Part shown: one piece after another, positions 8,054 to 14,798 of the stretch
How positions within the stretch are numbered: the stretch's first letter is position 1
Layout: every line of letters starts with the position of its first letter
From: DASYTH01 sp035762905
GTDB taxonomy: Bacteria; Actinomycetota; Actinomycetes; Mycobacteriales; Pseudonocardiaceae
Assembly (NCBI RefSeq): GCF_035762905.1
Contig: NZ_DASUCC010000112.1
Location: forward strand, 1-38,668
Direction: 5' to 3'
DNA: 38,668 nt
The notes under the pieces: generated by a model
What the model was told of the DNA's origin: nothing
Seen by the model: the letters and a program-made list of their open reading frames with translations, nothing else
The model's database searches: none
Position numbers and translations under genes: made by a program

Positions 8054-8430
8054 CGCTCACCCCGGGCTTTTCCGTGACCCACAAGCGTTATGTGCCCTAC
8101 TCGCACGCGCATTACGGCGGCAACCTGGTCGACGGCGCCTACGGGCTGGGCATGTTCGGCGATGTCGCGACCGAGCTGTGCATCCGCACCGACGGCGACG
8201 AGGGCTTGTTCGCCGGCTACTCCTCGGTCGAGTTCCTCGCCCCGATACAGGCCGGTGACGTCGTCGAGGCGACGGCGACCCTCACCCGCGTCGGCAACCG
8301 TTCCCGCACGGTGTCCTTCGAGGCCCGGGTGGTGTGCCGGGCCGACCCCGACCGTTCCCCGTCGGCCGCCACCGTGCTCGATCCCCCGGTCCTGGTCACT
8401 CGCGCGACCGGAACCGTGGTGGTGCCGTAG
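8050..8430 (+). CDS. kal: 3-aminobutyryl-CoA ammonia-lyase
   Basis: Hot-dog fold enzyme that eliminates ammonia from L-3-aminobutyryl-CoA to give crotonyl-CoA, the late step of lysine fermentation. The 126-aa length and the N-terminal blocks RYVPYSHAHYGGNLVDGAYGLG and EFLAPIQAGDVVEATATLTRVG fit the Kal family. It is the last gene of the operon, coupled to kamE by ATGA. Its substrate is normally made by Kce, which is not in this window, so that activity must come from elsewhere or be replaced. The stop codon lies one base from the stop of the convergent secreted hydrolase, leaving no room for a separate terminator. Naming depends partly on gene context, since small hot-dog proteins look alike. 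Confidence 0.88.
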   Translation: MTLTPGFSVTHKRYVPYSHAHYGGNLVDGAYGLGMFGDVATELCIRTDGDEGLFAGYSSVEFLAPIQAGDVVEATATLTRVGNRSRTVSFEARVVCRADPDRSPSAATVLDPPVLVTRATGTVVVP

Positions 8431-8431
8431 T

Positions 8432-10417
8432 TCAGCCGCCCGGCGCGGTGCACGGCTGCCCGCCGCAGGTGTCGATCACCTGGCCGGTGGCCAGGAAGTG
8501 CGCGGTCATGGCGAGCACGGCGGGGGAGTTGCGCGGGTGGCTGTGCGGGTCCGACCCGGCGCGGTTGGGCAGGTTGGTCGGTGGCGGCGCCGGGGTGCCG
8601 CTGTCCACCATGACCAGAGCCGATCCGGCGTGCGGGTAGGCCGGGATGGCCGGGATGTCCCAGAACGGTGTCACGTCGGGGCTTCGGCCGGGGGCGAGCG
8701 CGGGCGCCCGGTGCGGGATGCCCATGGTGCGGGCCTGGACCTCGGTGCCGATGTTGGCCACCTGGTGGTCGCCGAACGCCTCGATCATGAGCACCCGGTG
8801 GCCGGGAGTGCCGGGCAGCGGGTTGCCGGCGATGTGGTGGGCGTAGCCGTTGGCCTCGCCGCGGTCCCAGAGCATCTGGAACAGCGCGAAGAGCAACTGC
8901 TGGTCCAGCCGGTCCGGGTAGGCGGGGTCGAACACGGTGCGGAACTGGTCGAAGTCGACGCTGCGGTTGAGCAGCAGGGAGTAGTTCGCCGCGGGCACGC
9001 CGAGCACGGACAGCGTGAAGTCCTGGGCGATCGCCGTGAGCGCTCCGCCCATGATGCCGCCCTGGCTGTTGCCGAGGTAGACCAGGCTGCCCGGCCCGGT
9101 CACGTGCAGCGGGCGGCCGGCGGCGTCCCGGAACGCCGAACGCGCGGCCAGCCCGGCCGGGTGGGTCAGCGCCCGGCCGAGGAACAGGAAGTTCAGGAAG
9201 CCCTGTTGGCTGCGGTCCGGAATGGACGGGAACTGGGACGCGTCGGCAAGCGACACCACCACGTTGGGGATGTCCTCCTGTGCCATGCCGATCCACGGCG
9301 TGGCACAGAACATGGTGTTGGTCGCGGCCATGTACGCCTTGAGCCCGCCCGAGTCGATCTCGCTGGGATCGCCGAGCAGGCCGTGCCCGTAGATCAGTGG
9401 TCGGGCCGGGGCCGTGCCGGCGGCCGAGCGCGGGATGTTGCAGATGAACCGGGCGAGCTGAACGTTCAGCGGTAGCCGGCCGGGCAGCCCGTCGCTGTCG
9501 TAGCGCAGCCGGGAACCGGGCAGTCCCAACGGGGTGTTCAGATAGCTGGGCACGATCACGGTGCCGGTGACCCGCCGGGCGATCGACGGATCCTGCTCGA
9601 CCGGGAAGTCGGTCACCGAGTCGATGGTCAGCGCCGGGGCCCGGTTGCCCAGCTGCGCGAACGCCTCGTCGCGCATGTGCAGCATCCGTTCGGTGAGATT
9701 TCGTCCACTTGCGACGGTGAAGTCCCATGCCAGGTACAGCCCGGTCAGGTCGGTTCCGGCGGCGCGCAGGCCGGTCAGCGCGCGCTGGGCGTACTGCCAG
9801 CGCCGGTGCAGGGCGGGATCGGGCGGCGGGTCCGGCTGGGTCAACGTGGCGTAGACCGGGTTGGGCGGCACCGGGTTTCCGGCCGGGTCGCGCAGGTTGC
9901 GCAGCGCCACGGCGTACCGGGTGGTCTCGTCCAGGTTGCGGGCCGGCCGGATGATCAGGACCTGGCGGGCCGGGTCGGTCGCGTTGGCGTCCAGTTCGGC
10001 CCAGTACGGATGCCGCTGCCCGGTCCGGGTGTTGATCAGCACGATCGGTGCGTCCGGCGCGAGGGAGGCGCCGATGTCGGTCACCGCCGGCAGTCCGGAA
10101 CGCACCGGGTCGAGGCCCGGCACGTGGGTGAGCAGCATGGCGCCGGGCGAGAACCCGTCGTTGCGGTTCCACTCCCGCGGATCCACCGCGCTACCGAGCA
10201 CGTTGCGCGGCATGGCCTCGCGCTTGAGATCGACCCGGATTCCGGTGGCCGTACCGGAATCGGCCACGGTGAAGTAGTCGTTCGGGAACGGCAGCAGGCA
10301 CGCCGCCGGGTCGACCGGATCGCAGGCTGCCGGGCTCTGCGCGACCGCTGCCGGCGCGGTCGCGGTGACCAGACCGGCGGCGAGGACCACGGCGGCAAGC
10401 AGGGATCGCGATCGCAT
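8432..10417 (-). CDS. Large secreted alpha/beta-hydrolase (lipase/esterase-like)
   Basis: A predicted extracellular hydrolase of 661 aa. A Sec signal peptide (MRSRSLLAAVVLAAGL...) ends near AAVAQS. The N-terminal half, with LPFPNDYFTV, EWNRNDGFSPG and YWAELDANATDPAR, resembles the extra domain of large secreted bacterial lipase-like proteins. The hydrolase half has an oxyanion-type YGHG and a nucleophile elbow GNSQGG with Ser near residue 451; DHQVANIG and a C-terminal DPHSHPR are possible sites for the catalytic His. Start ATG 10417 has GGAGG four bases upstream and begins exactly at the signal peptide; earlier in-frame codons add a non-secretory extension. Convergent with kal, one base apart. 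The substrate is unknown; ester or lipid cleavage is inferred. Confidence 0.8.
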   Translation of the reverse strand: MRSRSLLAAVVLAAGLVTATAPAAVAQSPAACDPVDPAACLLPFPNDYFTVADSGTATGIRVDLKREAMPRNVLGSAVDPREWNRNDGFSPGAMLLTHVPGLDPVRSGLPAVTDIGASLAPDAPIVLINTRTGQRHPYWAELDANATDPARQVLIIRPARNLDETTRYAVALRNLRDPAGNPVPPNPVYATLTQPDPPPDPALHRRWQYAQRALTGLRAAGTDLTGLYLAWDFTVASGRNLTERMLHMRDEAFAQLGNRAPALTIDSVTDFPVEQDPSIARRVTGTVIVPSYLNTPLGLPGSRLRYDSDGLPGRLPLNVQLARFICNIPRSAAGTAPARPLIYGHGLLGDPSEIDSGGLKAYMAATNTMFCATPWIGMAQEDIPNVVVSLADASQFPSIPDRSQQGFLNFLFLGRALTHPAGLAARSAFRDAAGRPLHVTGPGSLVYLGNSQGGIMGGALTAIAQDFTLSVLGVPAANYSLLLNRSVDFDQFRTVFDPAYPDRLDQQLLFALFQMLWDRGEANGYAHHIAGNPLPGTPGHRVLMIEAFGDHQVANIGTEVQARTMGIPHRAPALAPGRSPDVTPFWDIPAIPAYPHAGSALVMVDSGTPAPPPTNLPNRAGSDPHSHPRNSPAVLAMTAHFLATGQVIDTCGGQPCTAPGG

Positions 10418-10510
10418 GGTGCCTCCGGCGGACGACGTTGTGCGCAGACGGTGACAACCATGCAATGGTGTGAATGATGTTCCGTCAATAGCCCAGAAGA
10501 CGGACGCCGC

Positions 10511-10516
10511 TAGAGT
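10511..10516 (+). promoter_or_regulatory. Putative -10 box of the phosphodiesterase operon
   Basis: TAGAGT at 10511-10516, about 33 nt before the ATG of the phosphodiesterase gene, is the best -10-like word in the divergent space 10418-10548. No convincing -35 element accompanies it, so this is tentative. Confidence 0.3.
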
Positions 10517-10548
10517 AGGCATCGCGATGACCTGAAGTGGGGGCCGGC

Positions 10549-11280
10549 ATGATCGTGTTCGCGCATGTGTCCGATATCCACCTGGATCTGGGAAAACGGG
10601 CGTGGGAGCGGACAGCGCGGGTGATGGGGTACCTGGACGGCCTGCCGGGGAAGCTGGACGCGGTGGTGGTGACCGGGGACCTGGCCGATCACGGACTGGC
10701 GGGCGAGTACGAGCAGGTCGCCAAGGTGCTGGTGGGACGGGTGCCGGTGCTGATCTGCCCGGGGAACCACGATGTGCGCTCGGCGTACCGCGAGGTGCTG
10801 TTGGGCGAGGCCGCCGGCGATGCGCCGGTCAACCGGGTACACCGGGTGGCCGGAGCCACCTTCCTCATGTGTGACTCGACGATTCCGGGGCAGGCCGACG
10901 GGCTGCTGAGCGACGAGACGCTGGCGTGGATCGACGCGACCCTTGGCGAGGACGACGGGCCGGCGTTCGTCGCGTTCCACCATCCGCCGCAGCCGCTGCA
11001 CATTCCGTGGATCGACGAGTACCGGCAGCACGGCGCGCACCGGCTGGCGGCGGTGCTCGACCGGCATCCGCGGGTGCGGGCGCTGCTGTGCGGGCACGTG
11101 CACACCCCGGCGGTGACGACGTTCGCCGGGCGGCCGCTGCTGGTGGCGCCGGGCGTGGTGAGCACGATCAAGCTGCCGTGGGAGGACGGGGACGTCGACC
11201 ACGACCTGCCGCCGGCGATCGCGTTCCACGTGCTGGACGACGAGCTGCGGATGACCACGCACTACCGTGTGGTCTTGTGA
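10549..11280 (+). CDS. Class III metallophosphoesterase, CpdA-like
   Basis: A binuclear metal phosphodiesterase of the type that hydrolyses cyclic nucleotides or other phosphodiesters. All family motifs are present: DIH (D9, H11), VVTGDLAD, CPGNHD, FHHPP and CGHVHTP. The fold is complete at about 243 aa. I start at ATG 10549, preceded by GGGGG; a GTG at 10537 is in frame but overlaps that Shine-Dalgarno. The stop overlaps the following acetyltransferase start (GTGA), indicating one transcript, and a VOC gene follows. The name CpdA-like reflects motif pattern only; cAMP as substrate is not established. Confidence 0.87.
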   Translation: MIVFAHVSDIHLDLGKRAWERTARVMGYLDGLPGKLDAVVVTGDLADHGLAGEYEQVAKVLVGRVPVLICPGNHDVRSAYREVLLGEAAGDAPVNRVHRVAGATFLMCDSTIPGQADGLLSDETLAWIDATLGEDDGPAFVAFHHPPQPLHIPWIDEYRQHGAHRLAAVLDRHPRVRALLCGHVHTPAVTTFAGRPLLVAPGVVSTIKLPWEDGDVDHDLPPAIAFHVLDDELRMTTHYRVVL

Positions 11281-11801
11281 TCGTTCAGCGGTTGGGCCCG
11301 GACGACTGGCGGACCTGGCGAGAGGTGCGGCTGGCCGCGCTTGCGGACGCGCCGTATGCCTACGGGTCGACATACGCGCGGGAGGCGCGGTTCGACGAGT
11401 CGGAGTGGCGCGCCCGGTTGGCACCGGACAACGGGATGACCGCGGTCGCTCTGGACGCGACGGTCGGGATCGGGGCCATCGGGATCTACCTGCTGCCGGA
11501 GACCGGGGCGGCGTTGCTGATCGCGGCCTGGGTGGCACCCGCGGCGCGCGGGCGGGGGATCGGCGACGCGCTGGTGGCCGAGGCGCTCCGCTGGGCGCGG
11601 GAGCACGGGCATCAGCAGGTGAGCCTGCGGGTGGCGGACGGCAACCAGCCGGCGCGGCGGCTGTTCCTGCGCACCGGGTTCGTGCCGACCGGGCAACGGA
11701 TCCCACTGGAGAGTGATCCCGCGGTCGGCACCGAGGTCTTGGTCCGGAAACTGTCCGACCCTGCCGATACGGTCGAGCCATGCCAAAACCCATCGGTCTG
11801 A
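11277..11801 (+). CDS. GNAT-family N-acetyltransferase
   Basis: A GCN5-related acetyltransferase of 174 aa that transfers an acetyl group from acetyl-CoA to an unknown amine. The acetyl-CoA-binding motif A is clear as VAPAARGRGIGDALVAEAL near residues 88-106, followed by the C-terminal ARRLFLRTGFVPTGQR block typical of the family. The GTG at 11277 overlaps the phosphodiesterase stop as GTGA and puts the conserved N-terminal LGPDDWRTWREVRLAAL right after the start. The 3' end overlaps the next gene by 22 bp, so translation of all three is probably coupled. The target may be a small molecule or a protein. Confidence 0.88.
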   Translation: MIVQRLGPDDWRTWREVRLAALADAPYAYGSTYAREARFDESEWRARLAPDNGMTAVALDATVGIGAIGIYLLPETGAALLIAAWVAPAARGRGIGDALVAEALRWAREHGHQQVSLRVADGNQPARRLFLRTGFVPTGQRIPLESDPAVGTEVLVRKLSDPADTVEPCQNPSV

Positions 11802-12199
11802 CCATGGATTGCGCCGACGCGATCAAGCTGGCGGAGTTCTGGAAGTTCGCGCTCGGCTACGAGGACGAGCCGCCACCGCCGCCGTTCACCACCCGCGCGG
11901 AATGGGTCGCGAGCTTCGACCTTGCGGACGACGACGACGGCGAGGGCGCCTGGCTGCACGACCCGACCGGCGTCGGGCCGCGGCTGTCCCTGCTCGAGGT
12001 ACCGGAACCCAAGGTGGCCAAGAACCGGTTACACATGGACATCCGGGTCTCCGACGGCGCCCCCGAGGAGCGCCGCTGGTCGGTGGTCATCGAGACCGCC
12101 GACCGGCTCACCGCCGCCGGTGCCACCGTCGTGCGGGTGGACGGCGAGCACCACATCGTGATGGCCGACCCGGAAGGGAACGAGTTCTGCATCAAATAG
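11780..12199 (+). CDS. VOC-family (glyoxalase-like) protein
   Basis: A 139-aa single VOC (vicinal oxygen chelate) protein, with the opening IGLTMDCADAIKLAEFWKFALGY, a central WLHDPTG, NRLHMDIRV, and the closing MADPEGNEFCIK. It belongs to the broad glyoxalase/bleomycin-resistance superfamily, whose members bind metals or small ligands. The His in RLHMDI and the Glu in GNEF are the usual metal-ligand positions. It starts inside the end of the acetyltransferase gene and is the last gene of the three-gene operon. No specific substrate or resistance role can be inferred. Confidence 0.82.
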   Translation: MPKPIGLTMDCADAIKLAEFWKFALGYEDEPPPPPFTTRAEWVASFDLADDDDGEGAWLHDPTGVGPRLSLLEVPEPKVAKNRLHMDIRVSDGAPEERRWSVVIETADRLTAAGATVVRVDGEHHIVMADPEGNEFCIK

Positions 12200-12240
12200 G
12201 AAACCGTCGCGGCGAGTAACGCGATGGCAACGGAGAATAA

Positions 12241-12257
12241 TGTTCCGCGTGGCGGAA
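12241..12257 (+). repeat. Short inverted repeat before the relic
   Basis: GTTCCGC and GCGGAAC flank a GTG spacer, a perfect 7-bp inverted repeat in the 85-bp gap after the VOC gene. It could be a minor terminator of the preceding operon or a leftover from the event that removed the relic's N-terminus. Confidence 0.4.
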
Positions 12258-12284
12258 CGACTGGTTGTGCGTGCCGGGTGGTCA

Positions 12285-12730
12285 GAGGAGAGTCACGAGA
12301 ATCCCACCTGCGCCGGCACCGCGACCATCAGCTACTCGCCCGGATTGACCTACACCAGCCAAACTGTCACCTATTCCACCAACGTCATCTACAGCCCCTG
12401 CACGTCCAGCGATCCCACACTCACGGCGGGGGCCGATCACTGTCCCAATCGGTGACCGGAGACCGTCTGGGGCCACCGTTCGCCTTCTCCGGAACCTCCG
12501 TCATCAGCTGGAACAACGGCAACACCAGCACGTTCTCCTTCAACGACACGGTGACCAACATCGGCGGGAACATCGTCGCCACGCGCACCGGCACGATCAC
12601 CGCCGGCCAGTTCCAGGGCGACACCGCCGTCCGGGTGATGACCTTCCCCGCCATCAACCCGCTCGACTGCCTCACCACCGGGCTCACCTCGCAGTTCGGC
12701 GTCGTCGTCCTCACGCTCACCTCGCCCTGA
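12285..12730 (+). pseudogene. Frameshifted, N-terminally truncated secreted-protein relic
   Basis: Two adjacent reading frames join into one plausible protein. The first (about 12295-12432) reads TCAGTATISYSPGLTYTSQ through CTSSDPTLTAG. The second (about 12437-12730) reads SVTGDRLGPPFAFSGTS and ends GVVVLTLTSP. Both are Thr/Ser-rich and beta-strand-like, as in a family of small secreted actinobacterial proteins of unknown function. The switch needs one lost (or two gained) bases in the G-run near 12427-12433. No signal peptide or credible start precedes the first part; the sequence upstream to the VOC stop looks unrelated. I read it as a decayed gene. A sequencing error could explain the frameshift but not the missing N-terminus. 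Confidence 0.65.
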
Positions 12731-12749
12731 GCCGCTCGGTGTCGGTGGA

Positions 12750-13955
12750 TCACCACAACGCGAGGGCGCGCGCGTCGACCTGAGCGCTGATCCGGGCGAG
12801 CAGTTCCTCCGCCGGCCGGGCATCGAGCCGGCGGCCGTCGCGCAGCCGCAGGGAGATCAGATCCCCGGCGGCCTCGTGCGCGCCGACCACCGCCTGGTAC
12901 GGCACCAGGCGTGCGTCGCGGATCCGGGCGCCGAGACTGCCCCGGTCCGGCCCGGCGACCTCGGCCCGCAGGTCACGGTCCAGGCAGCGCCGGGCCAGCG
13001 CTCCCGCGGCGGACAGCTCGGCGGCGGAGACCGGCAGGATCACCACCTGGGTCGGCGCGAGCCAGGCCGGGAAGGCGCCGCCGTGCAGCTCGACGAGGTG
13101 CGCGACGACCCGCTCCAGGCTGCCGATGATGCTGCGGTGCACCATCACCGGCCGGTGCTTCGCGCCGTCCGGGCCGATGTAGTGCAGGTCGAACCGCTCG
13201 GGCTGGTAGAAGTCGACCTGAACGGTGGACAGGGTGGACTCGCGACCGGCGTCGTCCATGATCTGGACGTCGATCTTGGGCCCGTAGAACGCCGCCTCGC
13301 CCTCGACCGCGTCATAGGGCAGCCCGGACAACACCTCGGTCAGCACGGCGGCCGCGCGCTGCCACAGGTCGGGGTCGGCGACGTACTTTCCGCCGGCCCC
13401 GGGCAGGGACAGCCGGTACCGGACCGGACCGATCCCCATCGCCGCGTGCGCGGTGCGGATCAGCTCGAGGGCGGCCCGGGCCTCGCCGGCGGCCTGGTCG
13501 GTGGTGCAGAAGATGTGTCCGTCGTTGAGCTGCATCGCGCGCACCCGGCTCAGCCCGCCGAGCACCCCGGACAGCTCCGAGCGGTACTGGCCGCCCAACT
13601 CGGCGATCCGCAGCGGCAGCTCGCGATGGCTGTGCGGGCGGGAGCGGTAGATCACCGCGTGGTGCGGGCACAGGCTCGGCCGCAGCACGAACTGCTCGTC
13701 GCCGAGCCGCATCGGCGGGTACATGTCGGCGCCGTAGTGCGCCCAGTGCCCGGAGCGCTCGTAGAGCTCCCGTTTGCCCAGCACCGGCGAGTACACGTGC
13801 CGGTACCCGGCCCGCCGCTCGAGATCGCGAACGTACTCCTCAAGGGCGTGCCGCACGGTCGCGCCGTCCGGCAGCCAGTACGGCAGCCCGGCGCCGATCA
13901 GCGGGTCGGTGTCGAACAGGTCCAGTTCGCGGCCGAGCCGGCGATGGTCGGACAT
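12750..13955 (-). CDS. Threonyl-tRNA synthetase paralogue, catalytic core and anticodon domain only
   Basis: A class II aminoacyl-tRNA synthetase of 401 aa. Housekeeping bacterial ThrRS has about 650-690 aa; this one lacks the TGS and N2 editing domains. The core is intact: motif 2 as YRSELSGVLGGLSRVR, with the downstream LNDGHIF, motif 3 as HRSIIGSLERVVAHLVE, and the three zinc ligands as C96, H147 and H273. The anticodon-binding domain fills roughly residues 295-395. Without editing it should mis-charge serine unless helped in trans, so it is probably an accessory enzyme, for example inducible or inhibitor-resistant. The start is ATG 13955 with AGGGAG upstream. It lies downstream of a TetR gene on the same strand behind a leader with tandem Thr codons and a strong hairpin. 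Convergent with the relic. Confidence 0.9.
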   Translation of the reverse strand: MSDHRRLGRELDLFDTDPLIGAGLPYWLPDGATVRHALEEYVRDLERRAGYRHVYSPVLGKRELYERSGHWAHYGADMYPPMRLGDEQFVLRPSLCPHHAVIYRSRPHSHRELPLRIAELGGQYRSELSGVLGGLSRVRAMQLNDGHIFCTTDQAAGEARAALELIRTAHAAMGIGPVRYRLSLPGAGGKYVADPDLWQRAAAVLTEVLSGLPYDAVEGEAAFYGPKIDVQIMDDAGRESTLSTVQVDFYQPERFDLHYIGPDGAKHRPVMVHRSIIGSLERVVAHLVELHGGAFPAWLAPTQVVILPVSAAELSAAGALARRCLDRDLRAEVAGPDRGSLGARIRDARLVPYQAVVGAHEAAGDLISLRLRDGRRLDARPAEELLARISAQVDARALALW

Positions 13956-13965
13956 GTGGCGGTCT

Positions 13966-13979
13966 CCCTTCGGGAAGGG
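13966..13979 (-). promoter_or_regulatory. Small hairpin covering the ThrRS-paralogue ribosome binding site
   Basis: In the mRNA sense CCCTT (13979-13975) pairs with AAGGG (13970-13966) around a CCCG loop. The second arm is most of the Shine-Dalgarno AAGGGAG that serves the ATG at 13955. The hairpin could limit initiation unless ribosomes or an alternative fold open it. Confidence 0.4.
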
Positions 13980-13994
13980 GCAGGCGACCGCACG

Positions 13995-14026
13995 ACGAAG
14001 CCCGGGGCACCCGCCCCGGGCTTCGT
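13995..14026 (-). terminator. Perfect 14-bp leader hairpin, candidate attenuator terminator
   Basis: Arms 13995-14008 and 14013-14026 are perfectly complementary over 14 bp (ACGAAGCCCGGGGC in mRNA sense) with a four-base loop. It stands between the 16-codon leader frame (stop at 14035) and the ThrRS-paralogue gene. There is no U-tract. It could simply end the TetR transcript, but the spacing to the leader peptide fits transcription attenuation. The leader segment 14049-14043 (GUCCCGG) can pair with CCGGGGC in the first hairpin arm as a competing fold. Confidence 0.6.
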
Positions 14027-14034
14027 GACAAGGA

Positions 14035-14085
14035 TCAGCGCGCCGGGACGTTCTCCGGCGTCGTCATCACGGCATTGCGCTGCAT
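14035..14085 (-). CDS. Putative Thr-Thr leader peptide of the ThrRS paralogue
   Basis: A 16-codon frame, ATG at 14085 and TGA at 14035-14037, encoding MQRNAVMTTPENVPAR. Two consecutive ACG threonine codons occur at positions 8-9, and a perfect hairpin begins nine bases after the stop. A ribosome stalled on uncharged Thr-tRNA would leave 14049-14043 free to pair with the first hairpin arm. A ribosome that reaches the stop would cover that segment and let the hairpin form. No good Shine-Dalgarno precedes the ATG, which lies 12 bp after the TetR stop, so initiation is the weak point. Inferred from sequence logic only. Confidence 0.45.
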   Translation of the reverse strand: MQRNAVMTTPENVPAR

Positions 14086-14097
14086 GATCCGACGGTA

Positions 14098-14655
14098 CTA
14101 CGGCAGGTGCGGGCGAAGCACCGACATTGCCGCGTCGAGCAGGATCGCGCGCAGTTCGTCGTCGCCCACCTCGGCCAGCAGCGGACTCCAGCCCAGCGCC
14201 GAGCCGAGCACCTCGGTCGTGGCCACCGCCCGTACCCGGTCGGCGGTGGACGGCTCCGGGCCGGCCAGCCAGGTGTGCAGCCGCTTGGTCAGCTCCATCA
14301 GGTCCCCGTAGAACGGGCCGAGCGCCTCGAGGATCGCCGGCACGTCGCGGGAGAACATCCCGGCGATGGCCCGGTGCGACAACAGCACGTCCAGGCAGTC
14401 GCCGAGCACCCGCTCGATGTTCGGCGTCGAGTGGGCGAGCGTGGTCGCCTTGTCGGCCACCGTCTTCCACTCCGCGATCAGCGGTTCGACCAGTGCCAGC
14501 AGCAGGGCCTGCTTGGACGGGTAGTGGTAGTACAGCGCGGCCTTCGTCATCCCCAGCCGCTCGGAGATCTCGCGCAGGCTGGTCTTCTCGTAGCCCTGCC
14601 GACCGAACAGCTCAAGGGCGACGTCGCGGATGGCGTCCCGGGTGTCCGTTGCCAA
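14098..14655 (-). CDS. TetR-family transcriptional repressor
   Basis: A TetR regulator of about 185 aa with the N-terminal helix-turn-helix AIRDVALELFGRQGYEKTSLREISERLGMTKAALYYHYPSK. The C-terminal ligand domain is not specific enough to name an inducer. GAGGAGG just upstream favours the TTG at 14655 (nine-base spacing); the in-frame GTG at 14664 overlaps that Shine-Dalgarno. It diverges from an MMPL transporter gene, and the intervening region has a strong palindrome, so it most likely represses both itself and the transporter. The ThrRS paralogue follows on the same strand and may share its transcript. Confidence 0.92.
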   Translation of the reverse strand: MATDTRDAIRDVALELFGRQGYEKTSLREISERLGMTKAALYYHYPSKQALLLALVEPLIAEWKTVADKATTLAHSTPNIERVLGDCLDVLLSHRAIAGMFSRDVPAILEALGPFYGDLMELTKRLHTWLAGPEPSTADRVRAVATTEVLGSALGWSPLLAEVGDDELRAILLDAAMSVLRPHLP

Positions 14656-14733
14656 TCCGTGCACCTCCTCGTGCTGAACATCCTCTCAGGTACCCCACGC
14701 TAGTTTCGCGCCGCCGGTGCGGTACAGTCCCAG

Positions 14734-14761
14734 CGTACTTACCGTGCGGCAAGTAAGTACG
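14734..14761. promoter_or_regulatory. Probable TetR operator
   Basis: Perfect 8-bp inverted repeat, CGTACTTA at 14734-14741 and TAAGTACG at 14754-14761, with a 12-bp spacer containing an inner half-repeat (ACTTACC / AAGTAAGT). It lies in the space between the TetR gene and the divergent MMPL gene, downstream of a -10-like TACAGT at 14723-14728. Binding by the adjacent TetR is inferred. Confidence 0.7.
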
Positions 14762-14798
14762 GTGAGCAGGCGGGGTGGGAACTAGGGGAGGAAGCACC

